Positions 15,478-23,820 of a stretch of 64,000 nt of DNA are shown piece by piece. The notes below the pieces were generated by a model. The model was not told the DNA's origin. It ran no database searches and worked only from the letters and a program-made list of their open reading frames with translations. Position 1 is the first letter of the stretch; each line of letters opens with the position of its first letter. Made by a program: the position numbers and the translations under genes. The stretch comes from Litoribrevibacter albus (GTDB lineage: Bacteria > Pseudomonadota > Gammaproteobacteria > Pseudomonadales > Litoribrevibacteraceae). The stretch is taken from assembly GCF_030159995.1 (NCBI RefSeq), contig NZ_BSNM01000015.1, forward strand, positions 248,001 to 312,000, written 5' to 3'.

Positions 15478-17478
15478 ATGTCTTTTGGAGTTGGCTTAAC
15501 GGGTCTGAAAGGGGCTCAAACAGATCTGGATGTGACAGGTCATAATATTGCTAACGCAGGTACTGTGGGCTTTAAGCAGTCTCGTGTAGAGTTTGGTGAC
15601 TTATATGCCGCGAACGTCAGTGGTAATTTCTCTGCTGGTCAGGGTGTCGCCATTAACCAGGTATCCCAACAGTTCAATCAGGGGGACATTACCTTTACCG
15701 AGAATAACCTCGATTTGGCGATTAATGGTGAGGGTTTCTTTGTTGTTCAGAACACCTTGGGTGAACAGTTTTATACTCGTTCCGGAATGTTCGGCTTGGA
15801 CAATGAAGGCTTTATCGTGACGAATACCGGTGAGCGCGTTCAGGGCTTTGGTGTACCAGAAGAGCTGCAGTTGCAGCCTCAACCAAATCCGGCTCGACCA
15901 TTGGGTGATATTCAGGTTGATGATGCTGATATGGCACCGAACCGTACTACGGATGTGGAGACTGATTTTAACCTGGATGCGCGTGTTGAGTATGCGACCG
16001 GTGGCTTGCCTGCGTCTACTAATGGTACAGGTGTCAGTGTTCCTCAGGTGGGCACTACCAACGGTTATTCTGCCACAACAACGACAAGTACTGTTCAGAT
16101 CGTAAATGCTTCTTTTACACCGAATCAGGTGGTGTCTGATCTAAGCTGGACGGCCAATGACTCTGCGTATGATATTGCGACTGCAATTTCTCAGGTGGAT
16201 GGTGCGACGGCTTCCGCTTCTACAACCACTCAGATTGATGCAGGCATTTTGACTGCAACGGATGTGGTTTTGAATGGTAATTTGTTAACGTCAACGGCGA
16301 CCGGTACTAACACGGGGGCGGCGCTAGCGGCAGAAATTTCCAGTTTGGCAAACTTCTCTGCAAGTTTTGATGCTACTACGAATACTCTTACCGTGGTAAA
16401 TGACCTTGGTTTTGACGTTCAGTTAGACAGCGCTGCTGGTACCTTTGGGGTAACGGGTGTTGCTAATGGTGTGGCTCAGGGGACAGCGACTGCAGGTGCA
16501 GGTACAACTGTCACCACTGGTGGTTATGTCGATGTGACTCTTGATCCAGGGTTGTACATTGTTAACAACGATTCTACCACTGCACCTAATGACGTGGTGT
16601 TTGGTGCAACTCCGACCAATGATACGTCTGTGATTCGTCCGTTCAGCCCAACGGATTCAGAAAGTTACAATCACACAACGTCGGTCACAATTTACGATTC
16701 CTTGGGGAATCCGCATGTGATGACTCAGTACTTTGTGAAAGAACCACCAACTTTGACGGCCACCAACGAGAATACCTGGACCATGTATGTGTTGGTTGAT
16801 GGTTATCAAATTGGTGATCCGAACCCGGCGTATGACTCAACTCAGCCAGAGTCTTTGACGAACAGTCCAAACTTGCCGTTATCTCAACAGATTGTATTCG
16901 ATAACTCTGGACAAATTGCTTCTACCAATCCATCAACGCCATTGTTGGTCGATGATTGGCAGCCAAGAAATGCTGCGGGCAACCCCAACGGTGCCGATGG
17001 TCCTACCTCGGGGGCTCAGCCGACAGTTCCTCCGACCAGCTCGAACTTCTTAATTGATGTTACTGGCTCAACACAGCATGCCTCTCAGTTTGCCATCAAT
17101 GGTTTGGCTCAGGACGGTTTCTCAACCGGTACGTTGGTGGGCTTGGATGTTGGCACTGACGGTCAGGTTGTTGGTCGATACACCAATGGTGAGACGCGTA
17201 CCTTTGCTTACGTGGCAATGGCGAACTTTACCAATGAGCAAGGTCTGGTTCCGGTTGGCGATACCATGTGGCGGGGATCTACTGCCGCGGGGGAGGCAGT
17301 AATTAACCTTCCTGGTACGGCTGCACTTGGTCGAATTCAGTCTGCAGCCCTTGAAAGCTCTAACGTTGACCTATCGGATGAGCTTGTTGGCCTGATCATT
17401 GCACAACGTAATTATCAGGCGAATGCCAAGACAATCGAAACTGAAAATACCATTTCACAAACCATTCTGAATATCTAA
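15478..17478 (+). CDS. flgE: FlgE, flagellar hook protein (enlarged)
   Basis: The product is 666 residues from the ATG at 15478, preceded by GAGAGGATAACG. The upstream ATG at 15454 and the extension to 15436 give a non-family N-terminus. The start MSFGVGLTGLKGAQTDLDV and motif H-N-I-A-N-A-G-T-V-G-F-K-Q-S are typical. So is the C-terminal A-L-E-S-S-N-V-D-L-S-D-E-L-V followed by N-Y-Q-A-N-A-K. It is about 260 residues longer than enterobacterial FlgE (about 402). The extra length lies in the surface-exposed middle (about residues 180-400) and is rich in Thr, Ala and Asp. The hook is an extracellular polymer. Confidence 0.95.
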   Translation: MSFGVGLTGLKGAQTDLDVTGHNIANAGTVGFKQSRVEFGDLYAANVSGNFSAGQGVAINQVSQQFNQGDITFTENNLDLAINGEGFFVVQNTLGEQFYTRSGMFGLDNEGFIVTNTGERVQGFGVPEELQLQPQPNPARPLGDIQVDDADMAPNRTTDVETDFNLDARVEYATGGLPASTNGTGVSVPQVGTTNGYSATTTTSTVQIVNASFTPNQVVSDLSWTANDSAYDIATAISQVDGATASASTTTQIDAGILTATDVVLNGNLLTSTATGTNTGAALAAEISSLANFSASFDATTNTLTVVNDLGFDVQLDSAAGTFGVTGVANGVAQGTATAGAGTTVTTGGYVDVTLDPGLYIVNNDSTTAPNDVVFGATPTNDTSVIRPFSPTDSESYNHTTSVTIYDSLGNPHVMTQYFVKEPPTLTATNENTWTMYVLVDGYQIGDPNPAYDSTQPESLTNSPNLPLSQQIVFDNSGQIASTNPSTPLLVDDWQPRNAAGNPNGADGPTSGAQPTVPPTSSNFLIDVTGSTQHASQFAINGLAQDGFSTGTLVGLDVGTDGQVVGRYTNGETRTFAYVAMANFTNEQGLVPVGDTMWRGSTAAGEAVINLPGTAALGRIQSAALESSNVDLSDELVGLIIAQRNYQANAKTIETENTISQTILNI

Positions 17479-17491
17479 TGGTAGGTGATGA

Positions 17492-17516
17492 CTGAAGAGG
17501 GATTATCCCTCTTCAG
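17492..17516 (+). terminator. Hairpin after flgE (candidate terminator or processing site)
   Basis: The perfect 11-bp stem CTGAAGAGGGA / TCCCTCTTCAG has a 3-base loop and lies 14 bp after the flgE stop. There is no T-run, so partial termination or 3'-end protection of the abundant hook message is more likely than a full stop. A second, imperfect hairpin (AAGTCGCAC ... GTGCGGCGACTT) follows at about 17555-17583. Confidence 0.55.
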
Positions 17517-17652
17517 AGTACCAGTTCAGGGAGGATGACCAACCTCCAGCCGCAAGTCGCACAGGGAGTAGTGCGGCGACTTTGAGCGGAACTGAACGAC
17601 ATCTTCTATCGAGATGGGGTGTGAATGGTAGGCTATATGGCTGGAGACCATT

Positions 17653-18399
17653 ATGGATAAAGCACTTTATATCTCGATGTCAGGCGCTAAGCAGAACATG
17701 TTTGCTCAGCGTTCTCACGCAAACAACTTAGCGAATGCGAATACCACAGGCTTTAGGGAAGACTTTGCGCAAGCACGCAGTCAACCGGTATGGGGGGATT
17801 ACCACCCAACCCGAGCCTATGCAATGACAGAACGACCTGCCAGTAACTTTAAGCCGGGCGCATTGATTGAAACCGGTCGTGATCTCGATGTGGCCATTCC
17901 CGACCGTGGATTCTTCGTTGTACAAGATCCTGAAGGCAATGAGGCCTTAACACGTGCAGGTAATTTTGTGCGTGATGTTAATGGTCAACTGCTTACTCCT
18001 CAGGGCTTGTCTGTAATGGGTGAAGATGGACCTATCTTTATTCCGCCGGCAAGCACCGTCAATATTTCTAATGATGGCACCATCTCTCTTGTGCCTACCG
18101 AAGGGCAAGCAACCGATATCGTGGAGCTTGGTCGTCTTAAGTTGGTTAATCCTGACTTATCAACCATGGATAAAGGCACGGATGGTTTGTTCCGAGTGAA
18201 GGATCAGCTGGGTGTGGTTTTTGAGCAAGATCCAACGGTGCAGGTGACTTCTGGCTTCCTGGAATCCAGCAACGTTAATACGATTACTGCAATGACAGAA
18301 ATGATGTCACATCAGCGTCAGTATGAGCTTCAGGTCAAGATGATGAAGACGACTGAAGAAAATGCTGAGAAGGTGGCAAGCTTATTGCAAATTCAGTAA
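17653..18399 (+). CDS. flgF: FlgF, proximal rod protein
   Basis: The 248-residue protein begins MDKALYISMSGAKQNMF and has the rod motif A-N-N-L-A-N-A-N-T-T-G-F-R-E-D near residue 24. The C-terminal region is Q-V-T-S-G-F-L-E-S-S-N-V-N-T-I-T-A-M-T with H-Q-R-Q-Y-E-L-Q. Normal family length. It is 174 bp from flgE, a gap with two hairpins, so its level may be set separately from that of the hook. Confidence 0.96.
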   Translation: MDKALYISMSGAKQNMFAQRSHANNLANANTTGFREDFAQARSQPVWGDYHPTRAYAMTERPASNFKPGALIETGRDLDVAIPDRGFFVVQDPEGNEALTRAGNFVRDVNGQLLTPQGLSVMGEDGPIFIPPASTVNISNDGTISLVPTEGQATDIVELGRLKLVNPDLSTMDKGTDGLFRVKDQLGVVFEQDPTVQVTSGFLESSNVNTITAMTEMMSHQRQYELQVKMMKTTEENAEKVASLLQIQ

Positions 18400-18435
18400 A
18401 AGACTAATGATTAGAGTAAGATTTTGACTAATTAG

Positions 18436-18451
18436 TGGCGTTTGAAAGGCA
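18436..18451 (+). promoter_or_regulatory. Weak sigma-54-like site before flgG
   Basis: TGGCGTTTGAAAGGCA keeps GG and GC ten bases apart but has a poor -12 element. It lies about 70 bp before the flgG start. It may be fortuitous. Confidence 0.25.
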
Positions 18452-18523
18452 AATATATGCCAGCAAGATCTGGCAAACAGCGTCCTTCAAATACCATCTG
18501 ATTTAGTGCTGGAGGTTAGAACT

Positions 18524-19309
18524 ATGCACGGCGCATTATGGGTAAGTAAAACAGGTTTGAGTGCTCAGGATACTCAACTAACAACCATTTCAAACAACTT
18601 GGCAAACGTTGCAACAGTAGGCTTTAAGCGTGACCGCGCAGTCTTCCATGACTTGATGTATCAAGTACAGAAGCAGCCAGGTGCACAGTCCGCACAGGAT
18701 TCGCAATTGCCGTCAGGCTTGCAACTGGGTACCGGTGTGCGAGTTGTTGGAACTCAAAAAGAACATACTCAGGGTAATCTGCAGATCACTGATCAGCCGT
18801 TGGATATGGCGGTCAATGGTCGAGGCTTCTTCCAAATTACTTTGCCGGACGGCACCACGGGTTACACCCGCAATGGTCAGTTCCATAAAGATGCGGACGG
18901 CAACGTAGTGAACCCTCTGGGCTTTCAGTTAGAACCTAACATCGTTATTCCTCAGGATACGACGTCTATCACCATTGGTCGTGACGGTACGGTGAGTGTG
19001 ACCCAAGGGAATGAAACTGAAGCAACTGAAATTGGTAACATCACTTTGGTTAGTTTCGTAAACCCGGCTGGTTTACAGGCGATCGGTGATAACTTGTTTG
19101 TTCAAACCAATTCAAGCGGCGACCCGGTAGTGGGGGAGCCAGGTTTGGATGGTATCGGTAGCATTCTTCAAGGTTCTCTTGAGAACTCCAACGTAGACAC
19201 AGTGGAAGAGTTGGTGAACATGATTACCACTCAACGTGCCTATGAAATGAACTCCAAAGTAATTTCAACAGCGGATGAAATGCTTGGATTTATTAGCCAG
19301 ACACTTTAG
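18524..19309 (+). CDS. flgG: FlgG, distal rod protein
   Basis: The product is 261 residues from the ATG at 18524 (MHGALWVSKTGLSAQDTQ), which follows GGAGGTTAGAACT. This start gives the family's usual 260-residue length; the frame extends to 18506 without need. The rod motif is S-N-N-L-A-N-V-A-T-V-G-F-K-R-D near residue 23. The C-terminal motif is G-S-L-E-N-S-N-V-D-T-V-E-E-L-V-N-M. It makes up the distal rod through the P and L rings. Confidence 0.97.
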   Translation: MHGALWVSKTGLSAQDTQLTTISNNLANVATVGFKRDRAVFHDLMYQVQKQPGAQSAQDSQLPSGLQLGTGVRVVGTQKEHTQGNLQITDQPLDMAVNGRGFFQITLPDGTTGYTRNGQFHKDADGNVVNPLGFQLEPNIVIPQDTTSITIGRDGTVSVTQGNETEATEIGNITLVSFVNPAGLQAIGDNLFVQTNSSGDPVVGEPGLDGIGSILQGSLENSNVDTVEELVNMITTQRAYEMNSKVISTADEMLGFISQTL

Positions 19310-19323
19310 TTGATGTCCCATGA

Positions 19324-19348
19324 TTAAGCGGCTTGAAACGCCGCTTAA
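19324..19348 (+). terminator. Intra-operon hairpin between flgG and flgH
   Basis: The perfect 9-bp stem TTAAGCGGC / GCCGCTTAA has a 7-base loop. An outer GTTGAT/ATCAAC pairing could extend the structure. There is no T-run, so it is likely a processing or stability element rather than a full terminator. Confidence 0.5.
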
Positions 19349-19396
19349 GAATCAACTGAGGTTTAGCTCGAAGCAAGACTATTCGGGAGACGGATA

Positions 19397-20104
19397 ATGA
19401 AAACCAAGATTTTAACAGCGCTATCCCTGATTGGTGCCTTGATGTTGTCAGGGTGTACCAAAGAGATCATCAAACCTGACGATCCTATGTATGCGCCGAT
19501 TCAACCAACGGCTTTGGTACCGCCAGAGCGTCAGGACGGCTCTTTGTATCAGTCCCGATATAACATGGGCTTGTTTAATGATCGTCGTGCTCATCGTATA
19601 GGTGACATCATTACAGTGGTACTTCAAGAGAAGACGAATGCTAAGAAATCGGCGTCGACTGATCTGACTAAAGAACAGGATATCGACTTTGATCCGAGTA
19701 TCATTCTTGGTAAAGACATGAGTAATGAGATCTCAAGCACCATTCCTCTATTAAAGAATATTGGGTTATTGACCAGTCTTTCTCAGAAACGTGAGTTTGC
19801 TGGTGAAGGTGACAGCGATCAGAGCAATAGCCTGAGCGGACAGATTACCGTGACGGTTTCCAATGTGATGCCGAACGGTGTCCTTGAAGTGCGTGGTGAG
19901 AAGTGGATGACCTTTAACCAGGGCGACGAATACATCCGTATTAAAGGGTTGGTTCGCCCGGATGACATTTCTGATGACAACACCATTATGTCGAATCGAA
20001 TTGCTGATGCGCGTATTACCTACAGTGGTACAGGTGATCTTGCGGATGCTAACCGTCAAGGTTGGTTAGCTCGATTCTTCAGTAGTGAATATTGGCCGTT
20101 TTAG
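19397..20104 (+). CDS. flgH: FlgH, flagellar L-ring lipoprotein
   Basis: The 235-residue protein has a lipoprotein signal peptide with lipobox L-S-G-C (Cys about residue 21). The FlgH signature follows: L-F-N-D-R-R-A-H-R-I-G-D-I-I-T-V-V-L near residue 60, and near the C-terminus G-L-V-R-P-D-D-I and Y-S-G-T-G-D-L-A-D-A-N. It forms the outer-membrane ring around the rod. flgI starts 12 bp after the stop. Confidence 0.97.
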   Translation: MKTKILTALSLIGALMLSGCTKEIIKPDDPMYAPIQPTALVPPERQDGSLYQSRYNMGLFNDRRAHRIGDIITVVLQEKTNAKKSASTDLTKEQDIDFDPSIILGKDMSNEISSTIPLLKNIGLLTSLSQKREFAGEGDSDQSNSLSGQITVTVSNVMPNGVLEVRGEKWMTFNQGDEYIRIKGLVRPDDISDDNTIMSNRIADARITYSGTGDLADANRQGWLARFFSSEYWPF

Positions 20105-20116
20105 GGGTGCTTGATT

Positions 20117-21316
20117 ATGTACGTGGCTGGAGTAATTAAGTTCTTAAAGAAACAGGTTGTTTTGACTAAGTCAGCGATGGCTATGTCTGTCATGTCGATG
20201 TCTGTCATGTCGATGTCTGTCATGTCGATGTCTGTGATAGTTGTGTTGCTGTCTATGCTGTCGGCACCTCAGCTGGTGATGGCGGAACGCTTGAAAGACA
20301 TTGCCTCTGTAGCTGGTGTTCGTTCAAACCAACTGGTGGGTTATGGTTTGGTGGTGGGTCTCGATGGAACGGGGGATAAGGCACCGTTCACTGATCAAAC
20401 CTTCCGAAACATGATGAGTCAGTTTGGTATCACAATCCCGTCAGGGACGAATCCAAAACTAAAAAATGTCGCGGCAGTAGCCGTTCATGCTGATTTGTTG
20501 GCTTTTGCTAAACCGGGCCAGAACATGGACATCACGGTATCATCGATTGGTAACGCCAGCAGTTTGCGTGGCGGTACGCTACTAATGACGCCATTAAAAG
20601 GGGCGGATGGGCAAGTCTATGCCGTAGCGCAAGGTAGCCTGGTTGTCGGTGGTTTTGGTGTTGAAGGTAACGACGGATCGAGTTTAACCGTGAATGTGCC
20701 GAGTGTCGGACGCATTCCAAATGGTGCCATCGTTGAACGCGCTGTGCCTACCTCATTTAACCAAGGGGATTCCTTGGTGTTCAACCTCAATAGCTCTGAC
20801 TTTACTACGGCGAAGCGTGTGGTTGATCGAGTGAATCAATTGCTAGGTAAAGGCATGGCTTCAGCGATGGACAGCACATCCATTCGAGTGACTGCGCCGC
20901 GTGATCCATCCCAGCGTGTTTCCTTTATGTCGATGCTGGAAAATCTGGAAGTTGATCCTGGTGAAGATCGTGCCAAAGTTGTGATTAACAGTCGTACCGG
21001 TACGATTGTTGTGGGTCAGCATGTGAAGGTTGATCCCGTTGCTATTACTCATGGTAGTTTGACCGTCAGCATCAATGAAAACTTCGATGTGAATCAGCCA
21101 AACGCTTTGGGGCAGGGTGAAACGGTAGTGACGCCTCGTACCGAATTGAATGCTCAGGAAGCCATTAATCCGATGTTCATGTTCCAAGGGTCTACCTCAT
21201 TGCAAGAGATTGTTTCTGCGGTGAACCAAGTGGGCGCTTCGCCATCGGATCTGATTGCGATTCTTGAAGCCATGAAAAAAGCCGGTGCCTTAAAGGCCGA
21301 CTTGATCGTACTGTAG
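20117..21316 (+). CDS. flgI: FlgI, flagellar P-ring protein
   Basis: The product is 399 residues from the ATG at 20117. The mature protein is standard: [31 protein letters not shown] near residue 54, and a C-terminal [11 protein letters not shown]. The oddity is the export signal. Between about residues 20 and 40 a tandem repeat of M-S-V-M-S gives a long stretch rich in Met, Ser and Val before the hydrophobic core V-I-V-V-L-L-S-M-L and a cleavage site near V-M-A-E-R. The repeat contains many ATG codons, so the true start could be internal. FlgI assembles in the periplasmic peptidoglycan layer with FlgA's help. Confidence 0.95.
   Translation: MYVAGVIKFLKKQVVLTKSAMAMSVMSMSVMSMSVMSMSVIVVLLSMLSAPQLVMAERLKDIASVAGVRSNQLVGYGLVVGLDGTGDKAPFTDQTFRNMMSQFGITIPSGTNPKLKNVAAVAVHADLLAFAKPGQNMDITVSSIGNASSLRGGTLLMTPLKGADGQVYAVAQGSLVVGGFGVEGNDGSSLTVNVPSVGRIPNGAIVERAVPTSFNQGDSLVFNLNSSDFTTAKRVVDRVNQLLGKGMASAMDSTSIRVTAPRDPSQRVSFMSMLENLEVDPGEDRAKVVINSRTGTIVVGQHVKVDPVAITHGSLTVSINENFDVNQPNALGQGETVVTPRTELNAQEAINPMFMFQGSTSLQEIVSAVNQVGASPSDLIAILEAMKKAGALKADLIVL
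20182..20241. repeat. 15-bp tandem repeat inside the FlgI signal peptide
   Basis: ATGTCTGTCATGTCG occurs three times exactly (20182, 20197, 20212), followed by a fourth diverged copy. The unit length is a multiple of three, so copy changes keep the frame and only lengthen or shorten the N-region of the signal peptide. Confidence 0.9.
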
Positions 21317-21326
21317 GGGTGATGAA

Positions 21327-22487
21327 ATGAAATCGAATTTCGATACCTCCAGCTTAGGTAACTATCACGATCTGAACAGCCTTCAGAATTTGAAGGCTAA
21401 GTCTCGCGAGTCTGATGAGGGCAAGCTAGAGGCGATTAAGAACGTAGCCAAGCAGTTTGAGAGTATGTTTGTTGGCATGATGTTGAAGTCCATGCGTGAT
21501 GCCAACGCGACGTTTGAAGAAGACAATCCGCTGAACAGTTCCGAAATGAAGATGTATCGGGACATGTACGATCAGCAGCTATCAATGCATTTGTCTGAGG
21601 GGCGAGGTATTGGTATTGCGGATTCTCTGGTACGTCAATTGAGTCAACAGATTCCTGAACTGTCTCGCTTGAATGTGGATAAGGGGCGAGACGGTTCTGG
21701 CATGGAAGCTGGCCTGGAAGGCCAGATGATGGACGCCTTAGGCAAGGACGCCTCTCTTTCTGGTGATCGTTCTGGGTACGAATTAAAAAAACCTGAGCCG
21801 TTTGGTATCAAACTGGATTCAGTGACCGGGTTGCCATTCAAAAACCAGGAAGCATTTTACGGCTCACCGGATTCTCCTCAGGCGAAACGTGTAGCAAACG
21901 CGGTTAAGCAGTACATGGACAGTCAGAATATCCAAATGTACGCTGAAGATGAAAAAGCACTAAAAGCCGGAGTAGAGCAGGCCCGTAATAAGCGAGATGC
22001 CTTTGAATCGCCAGAAGACTTTGTTTCTACTTTATGGCCAGTCGCACAAGTGGCTGCGCGCAAATTAAATGCCGACCCTAAAGCGTTACTGGCGCAAGCT
22101 GCCTTAGAAACTGGGTGGGGCAAGAAAGTGCCGCAAGCGGCCGATGGACAAAGCTCGTTTAACCTCTTTGGGATCAAGGCTGATAGAAGCTGGCAGGGCG
22201 ATAAAGTCAGTACAGAGACCACTGAATATGACGGTGGCATTGCCAGAAAAGAACAAGCCGACTTTAGGTCTTACGGCTCTTATGTAGAAAGTATGCTGGA
22301 TTACACCAGTTTCCTTCAAAGTCGTGACCATTATCAGGCGGCATTAAAGCAGGCGGAAGATGCTCAGGAATATTTGTCTGAGCTTCAGAATGCAGGCTAC
22401 GCTACTGATCCAAACTACGCGACAAAAATTGTTCGAATAATGAACGGAAATTTACTAAAGGATTTGTCGGGTCGTGCCGATATCTAA
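21327..22487 (+). CDS. flgJ: FlgJ, rod cap and peptidoglycan hydrolase
   Basis: The 386-residue protein has the N-terminal rod-binding domain at about residues 30-110 (F-E-S-M-F-V-G-M-M-L-K-S-M-R-D-A-N). The C-terminal glucosaminidase domain runs about 225-375, with L-L-A-Q-A-A-L-E-T-G-W-G-K near 250 carrying the expected catalytic Glu, and S-S-F-N-L-F-G-I-K-A-D near 275. It opens the peptidoglycan for the rod. Somewhat longer than the 313-residue Salmonella protein because of the linker. It follows flgI by 10 bp and ends the flgB-J run. Confidence 0.95.
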   Translation: MKSNFDTSSLGNYHDLNSLQNLKAKSRESDEGKLEAIKNVAKQFESMFVGMMLKSMRDANATFEEDNPLNSSEMKMYRDMYDQQLSMHLSEGRGIGIADSLVRQLSQQIPELSRLNVDKGRDGSGMEAGLEGQMMDALGKDASLSGDRSGYELKKPEPFGIKLDSVTGLPFKNQEAFYGSPDSPQAKRVANAVKQYMDSQNIQMYAEDEKALKAGVEQARNKRDAFESPEDFVSTLWPVAQVAARKLNADPKALLAQAALETGWGKKVPQAADGQSSFNLFGIKADRSWQGDKVSTETTEYDGGIARKEQADFRSYGSYVESMLDYTSFLQSRDHYQAALKQAEDAQEYLSELQNAGYATDPNYATKIVRIMNGNLLKDLSGRADI

Positions 22488-22539
22488 ATTAATCATTCAT
22501 TACGATCGCTTTTAGGAAGCGGTAACTTGGGGAATTGTC

Positions 22540-23238
22540 ATGATTAAAGTCTTTGTTGGTTACGACCACGCTGAAGCAGTCTCTTTTAATGTGCTGTCTC
22601 ATAGTATCCAAAATAACTCGTCTGTTCCTGTGGCAATTATTCCTGTGCGACTGAGTCAGCTTGAAGGTGTGTTTAATCGTGATCGCAATGCACTTCAGTC
22701 CACAGAGTTCTCTTTCTCTCGTTTCCTTGTTCCTTATCTTTGTGATTACGAAGGTTGGGCGATCTTTATGGATTGTGACATGTTGGTCAAAGCCGACATC
22801 AAAGAGCTCTGGGATCAACGTGATGAGCGTTATGCCGTACAGGTTGTGAAGCACAACCATCAACCGGAAGAAACCGTGAAGTTCTTGGGTGCTGTACAAA
22901 CCAAGTACGAGAAGAAAAACTGGTCCAGCGTGATGATGTTCAACTGTAAGAAGTGCAAAGCGTTGACACCTGAGTATGTGAACACCGCTTCTGGTTTGGA
23001 ACTTCATCAGTTTAAGTGGTTGGAATCAGATGACCAAATTGGTGACATCACCAATGATTGGAACCACTTGGTGGGTTACGACAAATACCGTGAGGATGCG
23101 AAGTTAATCCACTATACCGTGGGCGGTCCGTACTTCGAAGAGTATCAGGATTGTGATTACGCAGAAGATTGGTTTGCCTATCGTGATGACATGCTACATT
23201 GCTCTCAGCGTGGCGATGTCCAGAAAAAAGTAGGCTAG
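22540..23238 (+). CDS. GT8-like glycosyltransferase
   Basis: The 232-residue soluble protein begins MIKVFVGYDHAEAVSFNVL. It has an acidic metal-binding motif in W-A-I-F-M-D-C-D-M-L-V near residue 80 (D-x-D), typical of GT-A fold transferases such as family 8. Near the C-terminus, Y-T-V-G-G-P-Y-F and N-H-L-V are seen. It begins 52 bp after flgJ and ends 40 bp before a strong bidirectional terminator, so it may be the last gene of the flg operon. The position suggests a flagellar or surface-glycan role, but no substrate can be deduced. Confidence 0.75.
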   Translation: MIKVFVGYDHAEAVSFNVLSHSIQNNSSVPVAIIPVRLSQLEGVFNRDRNALQSTEFSFSRFLVPYLCDYEGWAIFMDCDMLVKADIKELWDQRDERYAVQVVKHNHQPEETVKFLGAVQTKYEKKNWSSVMMFNCKKCKALTPEYVNTASGLELHQFKWLESDDQIGDITNDWNHLVGYDKYREDAKLIHYTVGGPYFEEYQDCDYAEDWFAYRDDMLHCSQRGDVQKKVG

Positions 23239-23278
23239 TTTCGCGTTTCTATTTGAGCGTAATACTCGGATTACAAAC

Positions 23279-23309
23279 AAAAACCCCAGTTGTTGCGACT
23301 GGGGTTTTT
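23279..23309. terminator. Bidirectional intrinsic terminator
   Basis: The 12-bp stem AAAAACCCCAGT / ACTGGGGTTTTT has a 7-base loop, with the A and T runs serving both strands. It separates the flg/glycosyltransferase run from the convergent SEC-C gene. Confidence 0.92.
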
Positions 23310-23370
23310 GTGTTTCTAGCGGGCAAAAATCAAGTCTTTGCTTTGCTTTGCTGAGCCGAACTAATTCAAA

Positions 23371-23703
23371 TTAGCCACAGCACTTTTTGAATTTCTTGCC
23401 GCTGCCGCATGAACAAGGATCATTTCTGCCGGGTGTTTTTTCTAACACCGTAGTTTTAGGCGTGTTGATCAAGGCATCCAGTTCACTGGTGTCTTCAGCC
23501 TCGTCAATATTTACTTCAATAACCGCAAACAGTTCATGTTCTTGCAGCAGTGCTTCAATGGTATTTTTTCGTTCTTCATTGTTCACTCGGATAGACAAGG
23601 GCGCATCTTCGGTTCCCGGGCGTGTTTCACGATTGGTACTGAAACCGTAGCTGGAGTGTTTTGGTTTTTTCTCTATTTTTCCTTTGTAAAAGAACTTAGA
23701 CAT
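23371..23703 (-). CDS. SEC-C metal-binding motif protein (PBPRA1643-like family)
   Basis: The 110-residue protein begins [16 protein letters not shown] and ends with [19 protein letters not shown]. This is the zinc-binding SEC-C motif also found at the end of SecA. The whole-protein layout resembles a small family of standalone SWIM/SEC-C proteins in marine gammaproteobacteria. No function is established. It is separated from the helicase gene downstream of its promoter region by a 12-bp hairpin. Confidence 0.8.
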   Translation of the reverse strand: MSKFFYKGKIEKKPKHSSYGFSTNRETRPGTEDAPLSIRVNNEERKNTIEALLQEHELFAVIEVNIDEAEDTSELDALINTPKTTVLEKTPGRNDPCSCGSGKKFKKCCG

Positions 23704-23779
23704 ATTGAAACCTCTGTTGCTGTTCCTTAATCAGAACGAGTGATGTTAGATGCGTATGCACGTATGCAAAAGTATTAGT

Positions 23780-23809
23780 CAGATAGGTCAGGCTATTCTG
23801 ACCTATCTG
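23780..23809. terminator. Strong hairpin after the rhlE-type gene
   Basis: The perfect 12-bp stem CAGATAGGTCAG / CTGACCTATCTG has a 6-base loop. It lies 11 bp after the stop of the minus-strand helicase gene, with a broken T-run further on. It is probably that gene's terminator. Confidence 0.7.
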
Positions 23810-23820
23810 TTATCTTGACC

